From the NCBI GenBank assembly GCA_937862815.1, contig CALMED010000031.1:1-63957 (forward strand): a DNA stretch of 63,957 nucleotides, read 5' to 3'. The notes beneath the pieces were generated by a model. That model saw only the letters and a list, made by a program, of their open reading frames with translations, was not told the origin of the DNA and searched no databases. This stretch comes from an uncultured Chitinophagaceae bacterium (GTDB taxonomy: Bacteria > Bacteroidota > Bacteroidia > Chitinophagales > Chitinophagaceae). Below are positions 9,269-19,100 of the stretch, in pieces. The stretch's first letter is position 1. Each line of letters starts with the position of its first letter. The translations under genes and the position numbers were made by a program.

Positions 9269-10192
9269 ATGTCATTAATCGTGGTGGGCACCATGGCCTT
9301 CGATGCCATTGAAACGCCCTTCGGCAAAAGCGATAAAATCATCGGCGGCGCTGCTACTTACATTTCCTGGAGCGCCACCAATTTTTCCCAACCCGTGTAC
9401 CAGGTATCCGTTATCGGTGGCGATTTCCCGCTGGAAGAACTCGACGCCCTGCAGCAACGCGGCGTGAACCTCGAAGGGGTGCAGGTGAAAAAGGACGAAA
9501 AAAGCTTTTTCTGGAGCGGTAAGTACCACCTCGACATGAACACCCGCGACACCCTGGATACCCAGCTCAATGTGCTGGCCGATTTTGATCCCGTGCTTCC
9601 CGAATCCTACCGCAACGCCGAATTTCTCATGCTCGGCAACCTGGTGCCCGCTGTGCAGCTGAAAGTGATTGAACAGCTCCACCGCCGCCCCCGGCTTATT
9701 GCAATGGATACGATGAATTTCTGGATGGAAACGGCGCTCGATGACCTCAAAAAAGTGCTCAAACACGTAGACGTACTGATGGTGAACGACAGCGAAGCCC
9801 GCCAGCTGAGCGGTGAATATTCGCTGGTAAAAGCAGCCCGCATCATTATGAACATGGGCCCTTCCTACCTCATCATCAAAAAAGGGGAACACGGCGCCCT
9901 GCTTTTCAACGACGACAAGGTCTTTTTTGCACCGGCCCTCCCGCTGGAAGATGTATTTGATCCCACCGGAGCCGGCGACACCTTTGCCGGAGGTTTTATC
10001 GGCTACATCGCCCATACCCGCGACATCAGCTTCGACAACATGAAGAACGCCATCATCGTGGGCAGCGCCATGGCCAGTTTCTGCGTGGAAAAATTCGGCA
10101 CCGAACGCCTGAAAGAAATTTCTAAAGAAGACATTGATGAACGTATCCGCCAGTTTGTGCAACTGGTGAACTTCGACATCGAACTTGCCTGA
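9269..10192 (+). CDS. PfkB-family carbohydrate/nucleoside kinase
   Basis: This is a 307-residue ribokinase-fold sugar or nucleoside kinase. The N-terminus has a short GTMAFDAIETPFG strand, a GGAATYISWSATN substrate-side motif near residue 31, and a GGDF turn. The C-terminal PfkB signature DPTGAGDTFAGGF starts at residue 231, with the catalytic aspartate at 237. The NDSEARQLSGEYS segment near 170 matches the family's NExE region. The sugar specificity cannot be read from the sequence. The neighbours give no pathway hint: the small exported protein lies upstream and a convergent unknown gene ends 8 bp downstream. It has its own promoter. Confidence 0.88.
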   Translation: MSLIVVGTMAFDAIETPFGKSDKIIGGAATYISWSATNFSQPVYQVSVIGGDFPLEELDALQQRGVNLEGVQVKKDEKSFFWSGKYHLDMNTRDTLDTQLNVLADFDPVLPESYRNAEFLMLGNLVPAVQLKVIEQLHRRPRLIAMDTMNFWMETALDDLKKVLKHVDVLMVNDSEARQLSGEYSLVKAARIIMNMGPSYLIIKKGEHGALLFNDDKVFFAPALPLEDVFDPTGAGDTFAGGFIGYIAHTRDISFDNMKNAIIVGSAMASFCVEKFGTERLKEISKEDIDERIRQFVQLVNFDIELA

Positions 10193-10200
10193 TATGTCCC

Positions 10201-11229
10201 TTAGCGGAAATTGGTCGCCACCAGCACCCGCTTCAGGCTGCGGTCAATGATCTGCCCCATGCTCTGGCATTTGGTAAATACCGGGTCCTGGTAATGATCG
10301 GCCAGTTCTTCGCCCAGTTGCCGGATTTTTTCGGGGGTGGAAACTTCCTCCCGCCACAGCACATCCCGCAAATCCCGCAACCGGTGCCGTTCGGCTTTCA
10401 GCCGCCGGGCAATCACCGCCCGTTCTTCCTGCTGGTACTGTTTCACCACTTCTTCGTTGAAATGCTGCTGCACCATCTGCACATAAGGCAGGTTTTCCTT
10501 GAAATACTGCGGCCGGTAAATGTTTTTACTGCCCTCGTAAAACTGCTGGTCAAAATCAATGGCCCGTATCCGGAACTGGTAGGCATCAAAATCCGGGGTG
10601 ATGTCAAATACAAAATTGTAGGCCCGCATATCGCCCAGCAGGCGTAAGAAACTGCGTTCGTTGAACTTCACAAATTCCTTGGCGATGCGTTTGGGGTGGA
10701 ATTCGGGCCGGTCCTGGTACAGCGGCAGGAACTGGTCGCCCGGGATACCGGCAATGTGTTCTTCCACCAGCGTGCCCTCATCGGTGAGGTAATGTACCTG
10801 GTTGGGCGACAGCAGGTGCTCCAGCTCCAGCCCATACACGCGGGAGGCATCCCCCACTTTTACATAAAAATAATCGTACACATCGTTGTAGCGGTTCACA
10901 ATCTTCACCCGGAAAGGATGGGAGTTGCCAAATGTGCAGTATTCCACCCGCTCAATGAAGAGGTGTTGCTGCACTTTCTGGTCGCCGGCCGCCTTCAGGC
11001 GTGCATACATGCTTTTAAGTCCGGCATGAATGGCATCCTGTTCGTGCGGCGCATACAGCACCGATTCCCACAAGGTATCGTTGCCGTTGCCATCCAGCAC
11101 GGGCAGCGTATCGGTAAAATAGGTGAGGTCTTTGTAACTGAGCGGCAGGGGTTGTTCCCGCTGGTAAAAGCGCAGGTAGTTGCGCAGGGTCGGTGAAATG
11201 GGGTAGAACAACTTTTTCCGCGTAATCAT
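10201..11229 (-). CDS. Conserved protein with possible kinase-like catalytic motifs
   Basis: I do not recognise a named family for this 342-residue protein. The ATG at 11229 is preferred over an upstream TTG at 11247. Its centre holds LLGDMRAYNFVF, followed about 20 residues later by RAIDFDQQFY. That order (GD, four residues, N, then DFD) resembles the catalytic and metal-binding loops of protein-kinase-like and HipA-like folds. A VEEHIAGIPG stretch upstream could be the hinge. The last 90 residues are helical and rich in Arg and Glu. There is no signal peptide or membrane segment, so it is probably cytoplasmic. The gene lies 47 bp downstream of the lamin-tail-domain gene on the same strand. 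The kinase reading is inference. Confidence 0.6.
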   Translation of the reverse strand: MITRKKLFYPISPTLRNYLRFYQREQPLPLSYKDLTYFTDTLPVLDGNGNDTLWESVLYAPHEQDAIHAGLKSMYARLKAAGDQKVQQHLFIERVEYCTFGNSHPFRVKIVNRYNDVYDYFYVKVGDASRVYGLELEHLLSPNQVHYLTDEGTLVEEHIAGIPGDQFLPLYQDRPEFHPKRIAKEFVKFNERSFLRLLGDMRAYNFVFDITPDFDAYQFRIRAIDFDQQFYEGSKNIYRPQYFKENLPYVQMVQQHFNEEVVKQYQQEERAVIARRLKAERHRLRDLRDVLWREEVSTPEKIRQLGEELADHYQDPVFTKCQSMGQIIDRSLKRVLVATNFR

Positions 11230-11276
11230 CGCCTGTAAGTTACACAATCCTTTCCAGAGCAGGCCGGCGGGGCGGG

Positions 11277-13895
11277 TCAGAAGCGACGGGCCAGCACCAC
11301 CTGGTTGCGGAAGCGCTTTACTTTTCCCTGCAGGTTGAAGATTTCGGTAAACACCACATAGGGCCCCATCGGCAGCTTCGCGAATTTATCGTCCAGCCCG
11401 TCCCAGCGGAACGTGCCCGTCTGCCCGCAGTAGGCATTGCGCAGCAGGGCTTTCACCGGTCGTCCCGACGCGTCAAAGATGGTTACGTTCATGGTATAAC
11501 CCGGTTCGGGGAACCGGTAGCTGATAAACAGGAAATCATCAAAGCCGTCGTTATCGGGTGAGAATACTTCCGGACTCACCGTTACTTCGCCCTGCACCTG
11601 CAGATCCTGCCGGAACTGTGAGTTTTGCGCCGTGGGCGTACCGTAGCCGGCATTTTTAGCGGCGGAGGTCCAGTTTTCTTCACGCTGGGTGGCGGCAGCC
11701 GGGTTGATGCGCTCCAGCGAAACCCCATCCTTGTTGTCGAGCAGCTTGAAATGCCATTTGTCGCTGTACGCCAGTTCATCCACGATGCGGCCCTGGAAGT
11801 TGGTAAGCACTACATTGCCTTTATCATTGGAGTAGGAAGGCATGGAGGGAATTTCATACAGCCATTCCGGATTTGTAACGGAGTATTCCTGCCGGATGTT
11901 GGCCGCATTGTCGGTAATGGTTACATAGCTGCCGGGGAAGATCAGCAGATCGTCGGCCGACAGGTTCCGGAAGTTGGCGATGGCGCCCGCGGTGTTGCGG
12001 TTGGCCAGCAGCAGGTCTTTCAGGTTGAACAGCTTGTTGCCGCGGTTGTAGAGTTCCACGTAATCGGCCCCGTTGCCCCGGGGATCAAACAACACTTCGT
12101 TGATCACCATATCCAATGAGTCTACCGGCTCTGCCAGTCCCACCCGTGCCGTGTTAAACCCGCCGATGGCATTGCCCCGGCAGTCGGTTACATTGTTTAC
12201 GGTAACCGTATAAATCCGGTTGCGCTGCAGGGGGGTGTTGAGGCGGATCTGCGTGCGGAAAAAGAGCGGACCGATGGTGCTGGCGCCAATGGCCGTTCCA
12301 ATGCCGTCGCTTACCTGGTAGTTGGCGGCGGTGGCGCCCCGCAGGCTGTCCACCGGTTCGTTGAAGGTAACCAGGAGTGTCACACTGTCGATGGCAAAGG
12401 CCCGCACCACCTGCGGCGGTGTGGCATCGTTGAGCGGCGCGTTAACCGAATTGCGGATGCCGGGTGTGCCACCCCGGGGATCCACGCTGGAGCGCCAGTT
12501 GCTGCGCCCGGCACAGGGGTTGCGGGGGTCAATCATTTCCAGTGTCCAGCCCCCGTCGGCCTTGATGGGGTTTTCGTGCCAGGCGGGATTGTAGTCGGTG
12601 GCGTGGATGATTTCCCCCGCCGTGTTCTGGATCCAGATCAGCGAGCCGCCGACGGGCAGTGAGGGAAAGCTGGTTACACCAAAGGTGCGGCCAAAGGCCT
12701 GCATCTGCGTGGCTGCCGCGGTGCCGCAGAGGATCACCACACTGTCGGGTTGCAGTACAAACGAGGGAAGCGGCCCGCTAATGGTGGTGCCTTGGCGACC
12801 TACGCGCCAGCCCTGGATGTTGAACGACTGGTTGGTGGTGTTGCGGATTTCAATCCATTCCACATTGGGTAAACCAACTACCGGAGAAGGGTCGCTCATG
12901 ATTTCGCAGATGACCACATCGTAGCGCCCGGGGGTATAAAAGCTGAAAGCGGCGGTGCCGTTGCTGATGGCGTTGCCCCAGATGTCCTGCACCCCGTTTA
13001 CGGTGAGCTGGTTCACCACCCCGTTGCCGAACGGGGTAGCAAAGGTGAGATCCACCTGGGCGGTGTTGCCGGCATTGCGAACGGCACTTACAGGATTGCC
13101 CAGGCCGTTGCTGGCACTGTAGTTGGCGGTTTGCTGGCTGGTGGTGAGATCCACCGGCTCATTAAACAGCACCTGTACGGTGGTGGGCGAGGTGGCGCTT
13201 GCGCTCACGATGGAGGGTGGTGTTACATCCGGCACATAGGTTTTTACGTCTATGTCGTCGAAGAAATGCAACTGGAAAAAGGTGGCGGTACTTTGCCGTA
13301 CCAGGAAGCCGAAAGAGTTGGAGCTGGTGTAGGTGGGATCGGTGACGGTGCCTTCGCTGCTGAAGTTGTTGCCGGTGCCGGTGAGGTCCCGCAGCAGGGT
13401 CCACTGGTTGGCCGCGTTGCGGATGACGCGGATGCGCAGGGTGTTGTTGCTGGTGTTGAGAACTCCGTTTACCCCGTCTATGATTTTTACAAAAGCGCCG
13501 GAGTTGTCTTTCCGGTACAGGGCAATTTCATCATCGGTATTACCGATCCGTACCACGTAGCCGGTGGTACTGTTAAGCGAGAGGTCGGGGCCCGAGGCCG
13601 TGAGGTACACATCCACCAGGTTGGTGGAGGAGGGATTGTAAGCCAGCCGCACCCAGAAATCCCATTGCGCCGTGGTGGCCAGGCTGCTGGGAGTGCTGAT
13701 CCAGAAGGTGCTGTTGGCCGTGGTATTGTTGCTCTGCAACTGCAGCGATGGGTTTACAATCCAGTCGGCGGCGTTGCTGGTTACCCAGGAGGGGTTGGCT
13801 GTAAAATTGCCATCGGCAAACGACTCGTTTACCTGGGCGGCACTGCTATAGGCGACTACGAGCGCCACCAGGAACATACGGAAATGTAGGAACAT
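11277..13895 (-). CDS. Secreted lamin-tail-domain protein with gliding/T9SS-like C-terminus
   Basis: This is an 872-residue exported protein with a signal peptide at its start (MFLHFRMFLVALVVAYSSAAQ). Domain order: a ConA-like sandwich over roughly residues 22-220, a SbsA/Big_5-type Ig-like domain (VLFNEPVDLTTSQQ) near 230-320, a lamin-tail domain (VVICEIMSDPSPVVGLPNVEWIE), a second Big_5-like domain (LLVTFNEPVDSLRG), and a second lamin-tail domain (MVINEVLFDPRGNGADYVEL). It ends in a FlgD-like or gliding-motility-type module beginning FSPDNDGFDDFLF with a later RWDGLDD. That C-terminus resembles the T9SS type B sorting region, so outer-membrane export is likely. Proteins of this build occur widely in Bacteroidota, and the role is unknown. 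Confidence 0.87.
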   Translation of the reverse strand: MFLHFRMFLVALVVAYSSAAQVNESFADGNFTANPSWVTSNAADWIVNPSLQLQSNNTTANSTFWISTPSSLATTAQWDFWVRLAYNPSSTNLVDVYLTASGPDLSLNSTTGYVVRIGNTDDEIALYRKDNSGAFVKIIDGVNGVLNTSNNTLRIRVIRNAANQWTLLRDLTGTGNNFSSEGTVTDPTYTSSNSFGFLVRQSTATFFQLHFFDDIDVKTYVPDVTPPSIVSASATSPTTVQVLFNEPVDLTTSQQTANYSASNGLGNPVSAVRNAGNTAQVDLTFATPFGNGVVNQLTVNGVQDIWGNAISNGTAAFSFYTPGRYDVVICEIMSDPSPVVGLPNVEWIEIRNTTNQSFNIQGWRVGRQGTTISGPLPSFVLQPDSVVILCGTAAATQMQAFGRTFGVTSFPSLPVGGSLIWIQNTAGEIIHATDYNPAWHENPIKADGGWTLEMIDPRNPCAGRSNWRSSVDPRGGTPGIRNSVNAPLNDATPPQVVRAFAIDSVTLLVTFNEPVDSLRGATAANYQVSDGIGTAIGASTIGPLFFRTQIRLNTPLQRNRIYTVTVNNVTDCRGNAIGGFNTARVGLAEPVDSLDMVINEVLFDPRGNGADYVELYNRGNKLFNLKDLLLANRNTAGAIANFRNLSADDLLIFPGSYVTITDNAANIRQEYSVTNPEWLYEIPSMPSYSNDKGNVVLTNFQGRIVDELAYSDKWHFKLLDNKDGVSLERINPAAATQREENWTSAAKNAGYGTPTAQNSQFRQDLQVQGEVTVSPEVFSPDNDGFDDFLFISYRFPEPGYTMNVTIFDASGRPVKALLRNAYCGQTGTFRWDGLDDKFAKLPMGPYVVFTEIFNLQGKVKRFRNQVVLARRF

Positions 13896-13957
13896 GTGCT
13901 AAAAATAACCCAATTTGTAAAATGCAAACGTTAGTTCCTGTGAATTTTAAAAAAAGT

Positions 13958-13989
13958 TTTGGCGTACTTCGGGCCGGCCTATAATTTTG
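13958..13989 (+). promoter_or_regulatory. Strong Bacteroidota-type promoter of the asd leader
   Basis: TTTG at 13958-13961 and TAATTTTG at 13982-13989 are separated by 20 bases, a very good match to the consensus. It points toward asd, about 200 bases upstream of its start codon, so the transcript carries a long leader. Confidence 0.75.
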
Positions 13990-14029
13990 TTCTGATGTTT
14001 TGCACGAAACATAACAAAAAGATCAAACG

Positions 14030-14114
14030 CCTCCCATAGGGAAGGTGCAGGATTTGTTGTGCATGTGCATACAAACGAATTGCAGGCCTTCCCGGAACGG
14101 AAGGTCTTTTTTTT
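14030..14114 (+). promoter_or_regulatory. Candidate terminator/antiterminator switch in the asd leader
   Basis: An intrinsic terminator lies between the promoter and asd: an 8-bp stem with one G-U pair (14085-14092 with 14099-14106), a 6-base loop and eight T at 14107-14114. Upstream, GGGAAGG at 14039-14045 can pair with CCTTCCC at 14087-14093, which would break the terminator. CCTCCC at 14030-14035 can in turn cover GGGAAGG with one mismatch. This is the layout of an attenuator. No known riboswitch class was recognised, and a small terminated RNA is the alternative reading. Confidence 0.5.
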
Positions 14115-14160
14115 ACACTTTCAGATGCCCCTGTCTGAAAGATTTTATCACAGAAAAATT

Positions 14161-14180
14161 ACCCGGCAGGGGCGCCGGGT
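14161..14180 (+). promoter_or_regulatory. Hairpin immediately upstream of the asd start codon
   Basis: A perfect 7-bp stem, ACCCGGC / GCCGGGT, with a 6-base loop ends 14 bases before the asd ATG at 14195 and 2 bases before an in-frame ATG at 14183. Because of its position it could hinder ribosome access. It has no T-run, so it is not a terminator. Confidence 0.45.
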
Positions 14181-14194
14181 ACATGCAAACAATC

Positions 14195-15205
14195 ATGAAA
14201 GTAGCTGTTGTGGGCGCCACCGGGCTGGTGGGCACCAAAATGCTGGAAGTGCTGGCGGAACGGAATTTCCCTGTTACGGAACTGCTGCCGGTAGCATCCG
14301 AAAAATCGGTGGGTAAAGAAGTTTTTTTTAAGGGCGTTCCGTATAAAGTAGTGGGCATGCAGGATGCCATTGCTGCCCGCCCTGCCGTGGCCATCTTCTC
14401 GGCTGGTGGCAGCACGTCGCTGGAGTGGGCGCCGCAATTTGCTGCGGCCGGCATTACGGTCATCGACAACTCCAGCGCCTGGCGGATGGATCCTGCTAAA
14501 AAACTTGTGGTACCCGAAGTGAATGCAGCGGTACTTACCGCAGATGATAAGATCATCGCTAACCCCAACTGTTCCACCATTCAGATGGTGGTGGCTCTGC
14601 AGCCGCTGCACGCGAAGTACCGCGTTCGCCGGGTGGTGGTATCCACTTACCAGAGCGTGACCGGCACGGGAAAGAAGGCGGTGGACCAGCTCATGGGCGA
14701 GCGGGCCAAAGCGGTGGCCGGCAGCACGGCGGAATACCCCATGGCGTACAAATACCCCATTGACCTCAATGTGATACCGCAGATTGACGTGTTCCAGGAT
14801 AACGGCTATACCAAGGAAGAAATGAAGATGGTGAAGGAAACCTGCAAGATCATGGGCGATGATTCCATCCGGGTAACAGCCACTACGGTGCGGATTCCGG
14901 TGATGGGCGGACACAGCGAAAGTGTGAACGTGGAGTTTGCCGAAGAATTTGATCTGCAGGAAGTAAAAGCGCTGCTGCAACATGCCCCGGGCGTTGTGGT
15001 GGTGGACGATCCCGTCGCTCAGCAGTATCCCATGCCCATGGATGCACATGAAAAGGATGCGGTGTTCGTTGGCCGCCTGCGCCGCGACGAAACCCAGCCC
15101 CGTACCCTCAACATGTGGGTGGTGAGCGATAACCTGCGCAAGGGAGCCGCCACCAACGCGGTGCAGATTGCGGAGTACCTGCTCAGCAAAGGAATGCTGG
15201 CCTGA
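14195..15205 (+). CDS. asd: Aspartate-semialdehyde dehydrogenase
   Basis: The enzyme reduces aspartyl-4-phosphate to aspartate semialdehyde with NADPH, the branch step toward lysine/diaminopimelate, threonine and methionine. The 336-residue chain begins with the NADP-binding motif VAVVGATGLVG. The catalytic cysteine is C126 in NPNCSTIQ. The substrate-binding stretch STYQSVTGTGKKA and the IPVMGGHSESVNVEF segment with the active-site histidine are intact. The length is normal. The ATG at 14195 (MKVAVVG) is chosen over an ATG at 14183 that sits against a hairpin. A much longer in-frame extension to 14045 crosses the leader terminator and is not credible. The gene stands alone behind its own promoter and leader. 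Downstream lies a palindromic repeat. Confidence 0.96.
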   Translation: MKVAVVGATGLVGTKMLEVLAERNFPVTELLPVASEKSVGKEVFFKGVPYKVVGMQDAIAARPAVAIFSAGGSTSLEWAPQFAAAGITVIDNSSAWRMDPAKKLVVPEVNAAVLTADDKIIANPNCSTIQMVVALQPLHAKYRVRRVVVSTYQSVTGTGKKAVDQLMGERAKAVAGSTAEYPMAYKYPIDLNVIPQIDVFQDNGYTKEEMKMVKETCKIMGDDSIRVTATTVRIPVMGGHSESVNVEFAEEFDLQEVKALLQHAPGVVVVDDPVAQQYPMPMDAHEKDAVFVGRLRRDETQPRTLNMWVVSDNLRKGAATNAVQIAEYLLSKGMLA

Positions 15206-15228
15206 CAGACAGCTTTGTGTTAAATAAT

Positions 15229-15369
15229 GAGGCTGTCTTAAAAGTCAGAATAGTTTCACACAATGCCCGCAGAGGAGGCAGGGCGAACAACGGAATAGTT
15301 TAAAAATCAATGCTTTCTTCTCTGCCTTACCGCCGTTTTGTGTGAAATAAATCCTTTTGAGACAGCCTC
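15229..15369. repeat. Imperfect 141-bp intergenic palindrome, MITE-like
   Basis: Sixteen-base inverted ends (15229-15244 and 15354-15369, one mismatch, beginning GAGGCTGTCT) enclose a second inverted pair, TTTCACACAA at 15254-15263 and TTGTGTGAAA at 15338-15347. The whole could fold into one long hairpin. It fills the gap between the convergent asd and response-regulator genes. The ends resemble insertion-sequence terminal repeats, but there is no open reading frame inside, which suggests a non-autonomous mobile element. A similarly built element lies at 56605-56749. Confidence 0.65.
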
Positions 15370-15424
15370 TTATTACAAGAAAGAACAGGGGGCAGGTGAT
15401 TGGGTCGTTAACGCGGCGGGGTAG

Positions 15425-16102
15425 TTAAATCAATCCTTTTTCATAGGCCAGGGCCAGGGCCTGCGACTTGCTGTTTACATGCAGCTTGCTGTAAATATTC
15501 ATTACATGCTTTTTGGCAGTATTGGTACTGATATCCAGTTTTTTTCCGATCTCCTTGTACAAAAGTCCCTGCACCAGCAGCTTTAAAATTTCCTGTTCCC
15601 GGTCGGTGAGGTTAAATGGAATTTTTTCTTTTTCTGTATTTTGCTTTTGAAGCAGTGATACCTGGTTGTTTTGCACCAGTTGCAATATCTTATAGGCAAT
15701 ACCGGGTGAAATGGGGCCAACACCGGTTTCAAACATCTGGTTCAGCACATCGGCTATATTATCCGAACTTTCCTCTTTAAGCAGGTAACCGGAAGCGCCT
15801 GCTTTAATGGCGTTAAAAATTTTTTCTTCATCATCAAAGATGGTGAGCATAACAAATCGTACGGAGGGATACAGGTAGGAGCCCGCTGTTACCGCATCCA
15901 CTCCATCCATTTCCGGCATTTCCAGGTCCATCAGAACAATATCGGGTTGTTTCTCCAACGGCAGGGATTTCATTTTATCCAGGAAGTCCTTTCCGTTTTC
16001 CGCGGTGAGCGTAATCCCGAAATTGCTGTGATGCATTAATTTACTCCGGATGATATTCCGGTTGCCGGGTTTGTCATCTACTATAGCAATCTTTATGGGC
16101 AT
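15425..16102 (-). CDS. LuxR/NarL-type DNA-binding response regulator
   Basis: This is the output half of a two-component system, 225 residues from the ATG at 16102. The N-terminal receiver domain has the acidic pair in IAIVDDKPGN and the phospho-acceptor D59 in DIVLMDLEMPEMDG. The conserved T (MLTIF) and K (GYLLKEESSD) of the switch are also present. The C-terminal GerE/LuxR helix-turn-helix begins NLTDREQEILKLLVQGLLYKEIG and continues with ISTNTAKKHVMNIYSKL. Only 4 bp separate it from the sensor kinase upstream on the same strand, so the pair is one transcription unit. Its likely target is the facing giant-protein operon at 19.4-34 kb. That is inferred from position. Confidence 0.92.
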   Translation of the reverse strand: MPIKIAIVDDKPGNRNIIRSKLMHHSNFGITLTAENGKDFLDKMKSLPLEKQPDIVLMDLEMPEMDGVDAVTAGSYLYPSVRFVMLTIFDDEEKIFNAIKAGASGYLLKEESSDNIADVLNQMFETGVGPISPGIAYKILQLVQNNQVSLLQKQNTEKEKIPFNLTDREQEILKLLVQGLLYKEIGKKLDISTNTAKKHVMNIYSKLHVNSKSQALALAYEKGLI

Positions 16103-16106
16103 TTCT

Positions 16107-19100
16107 TTAAATTGTAATGGTGATGCGGGTTCCTTTATTTTCCTTACTGTCAATTTCAAGGGTAAAACCGGAGGCTTCGGACCGTTGTTCTATATTGTTC
16201 AGCCCGTTTCCCCTTTCACGTTCTTTTACAGCCGTATAGTCAAATCCTTTTCCGTCATCTTCAATGCTCACCTGCCATTTGCCGTTACGGGGTTTACAGG
16301 AAACAGTAATCGTGGATGGACTTGCGTGTTTAATACTGTTCGATACAGCTTCCTGAACAATTCGCACCAGGTTGAGGGCATTGGCATGCGGAAGCACTAC
16401 GGATGACGGCGCTTCCCCTTCGGTCTTGAAAACAATAGAACCATAGTAACGGGTTAGTGGTTGAATAAAGTTACGGATCCGCACAAAACATTCTTCCATC
16501 GGGTAGGTTTCTTTTGCTAATGCCCAGATGGTTTCCCGCAACGAAACAATAATGTCTTTCGATACAAATTTTAAATCATCCACAAGTTTGATTCGTTGTT
16601 TTTCGCTTGTTTCTTTTTCCAGCAACTCCGCGTTATACAATACAGTATGTGCATATACTCCCAGGCTGTCGTGCAGATCTTTGGAAATACGTACCCGTTC
16701 CTGCTGCAGTTGCCGTTCGTTTTCGTGCTGTTGCAGTTGCCTGGCGTATTTTCTTTTATTCTGCTGGTTGATAAAATAGGTTAGCAGCAGGAGAACACCA
16801 ACGGCTGCAAGCGTATTAAACCACCAGCTTCGCCAAAACGGGGGATGGATGATTATCCGGATTTCTTTCATAGGTGCTGCATGTGGGTCAAACGAGCGGG
16901 ATGCATAAATTTTAAAGGTGTAGGGGCCGGGCCGTAAACTGTACCGGACGGTTTGCATGCCATCCTGTTGTATCCATTCCTGGTCTACGCCGTCCATTCT
17001 GTATTGATAAATGTACTGGTCCGGGTTGTAATTTCCCATTGCAACAAAATCAAAAGACAGCGCGTTTCTGTCATACGGCATCGTAATGGAGCTTACCTCC
17101 CAGGCAGCTGTATCCTGCACCGCCTCTTCGCCATTGGCCCTGATAGCTGTAAACAGCAGATCCGGTTGTTTGCTGTTGATGGTGATGGCAGCCGGATAAA
17201 AACTGCTGATTCCGTTAACGCCGCCAAAAAACAGTTCGCCGTCATCTGAGCGGGCAAAGGAATTGGTATTGAACTCGTTTTCCTGCAAACCATCTTCCTT
17301 TCTTAATTGCAGGACCAGTCTGTTTTTCTGTATTTTGAAAATACCTTTATTGGTGCTGCACCACAGATGGCCAGATTCGTCAAAATGCATAGCGTAGATA
17401 CAATCGTCGGCTAATCCGGTCTTCTTATTCAGATGCTGTAGTACCTGTCCAGATGTATCGGTGATAAAAATTCCATTATTGGAACCCACATATATTTTAT
17501 TGCTTGCGTCTGTTGCAAAACACCGTACATATGCTGTGTTTTCAAACGCAAGCTTTTTTTTCTGTATGAAAGAAGCCGTATCAAGAAGCAGAAGGTTGTT
17601 GTTTCCGTGTGTAATCAGGTAGGGGGGGTAGAAAAGACCACTCATGATATATCCGTCGGCCGCGTAAAACTCCCGGATGGTTATATTGTTTCCGGAAAAA
17701 TCAATCTTATAGGCAAAGCTCTGACTTTGAACGATTGCCCGGTCTTTGTTTTGCCATACAACATTGGCAAAGTGCTCCGTTCCTCTTCTGATTCGGTTAT
17801 GTTCCGGCCGTATAGGAATTGCTTTTACCAGCCGGAGGTCCTGTGACAGGACCCAGGCGAATTTTTCACCGGACCCAAAAACAAGATATTGATTGCTGTT
17901 TGTCTTAAGCATTGTATGGGGAGAAATCAGCTCTCCGCCGGCATTTGTAATGCGTAGGTGTTGCACCAGGCGTTGCAGGGTGTCATATATCAGTAACCCG
18001 TTTCCGTAAACGCCGGCGAAGACTCTGTTATTGACTTTGTCGGGCAGGATACTCATAATAAAATTTCCATTCACCTGCCGCTGGTTATAAAACCGGATGG
18101 GGTAGGTGTTGAAGAGTACTTTTTTTATACCATCGGAAACGGTTTGAACATACAAATTCCCGTTACCATCTTCTTTAACATCCGAAAAGCTCGATAAGTC
18201 AGACAGTGCCTGGTTCTGGAAATTGACTACTTCGCTTTTTAAGACCTGCAGGCTGGAGTCTGTTTCATAAATCCGGTTATTCAGGTTAATAAAGAGTTTT
18301 TTTTGCCAGGTGAAAATAGTACAGCGGGCAAATTGAACTCCGGCTGCCTGCCGGATAGGCAACAGTTTTACCGAATTGGTAACCGTGTTATAAATTTTTA
18401 ACGTGCCTGCGGGTTTGTACGTATAAAATACCACTTCGTTTTCCGATTTCATCTTCAACAGGTACAGGGATATATCTTCAATGGGAGTTGATCGGAACCG
18501 GAATATGCCCTGCTTAACATCCCAGATACAGATGGATTTGTTTATGAGCAGCGCTGTTTTGTGATTGATAATTTCCCTGCCTGGTCTGGGAACAAAATCG
18601 GGTTTGTCGGAAAAATCCGGAAGGCCGGTTGGGTGGTTGGAGACAACAGAAAAGTTCGCCGTACTGATTCCGATAATATGACCTCTTTGTGTGTAGATAT
18701 ACAGTACCTCGTTTTCCTGCCCGATAAATTTCGATGACAATTTGGTGTTGGGTTCGGTTTCCCACACGAGGCTGAACCTGTTTTTTTTGATATCATACCG
18801 GCTGATACCCAAACGGTGACTGATAAACAAAGTGCCGTCGGAAGCAGAAAAAAGCTCACACAGTTCAATACTCGGCAGGCCCTCCTGCAAGGGGATGTTT
18901 ATGAAATTTTTTCCATCAAATTTCTGCAGACCATTTGGAAAACTGATCCAGCAAAAATTGTTTCTGTCAAAAGCAAAATTTCCAATTGTGCTTTGCAGCA
19001 ATCCCTCATTTACATTATAACTGAATGTGTTGTACCGGACAACCGGTTGTGACAATATGACCCCGGAACGAAACAGGCAGGCAATAATCAACAGTATGAT

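Noticed and set aside
14045..14182. In-frame N-terminal extension of asd
   Set aside because: It lacks an ATG, crosses the leader terminator and adds about 50 residues absent from the enzyme family.
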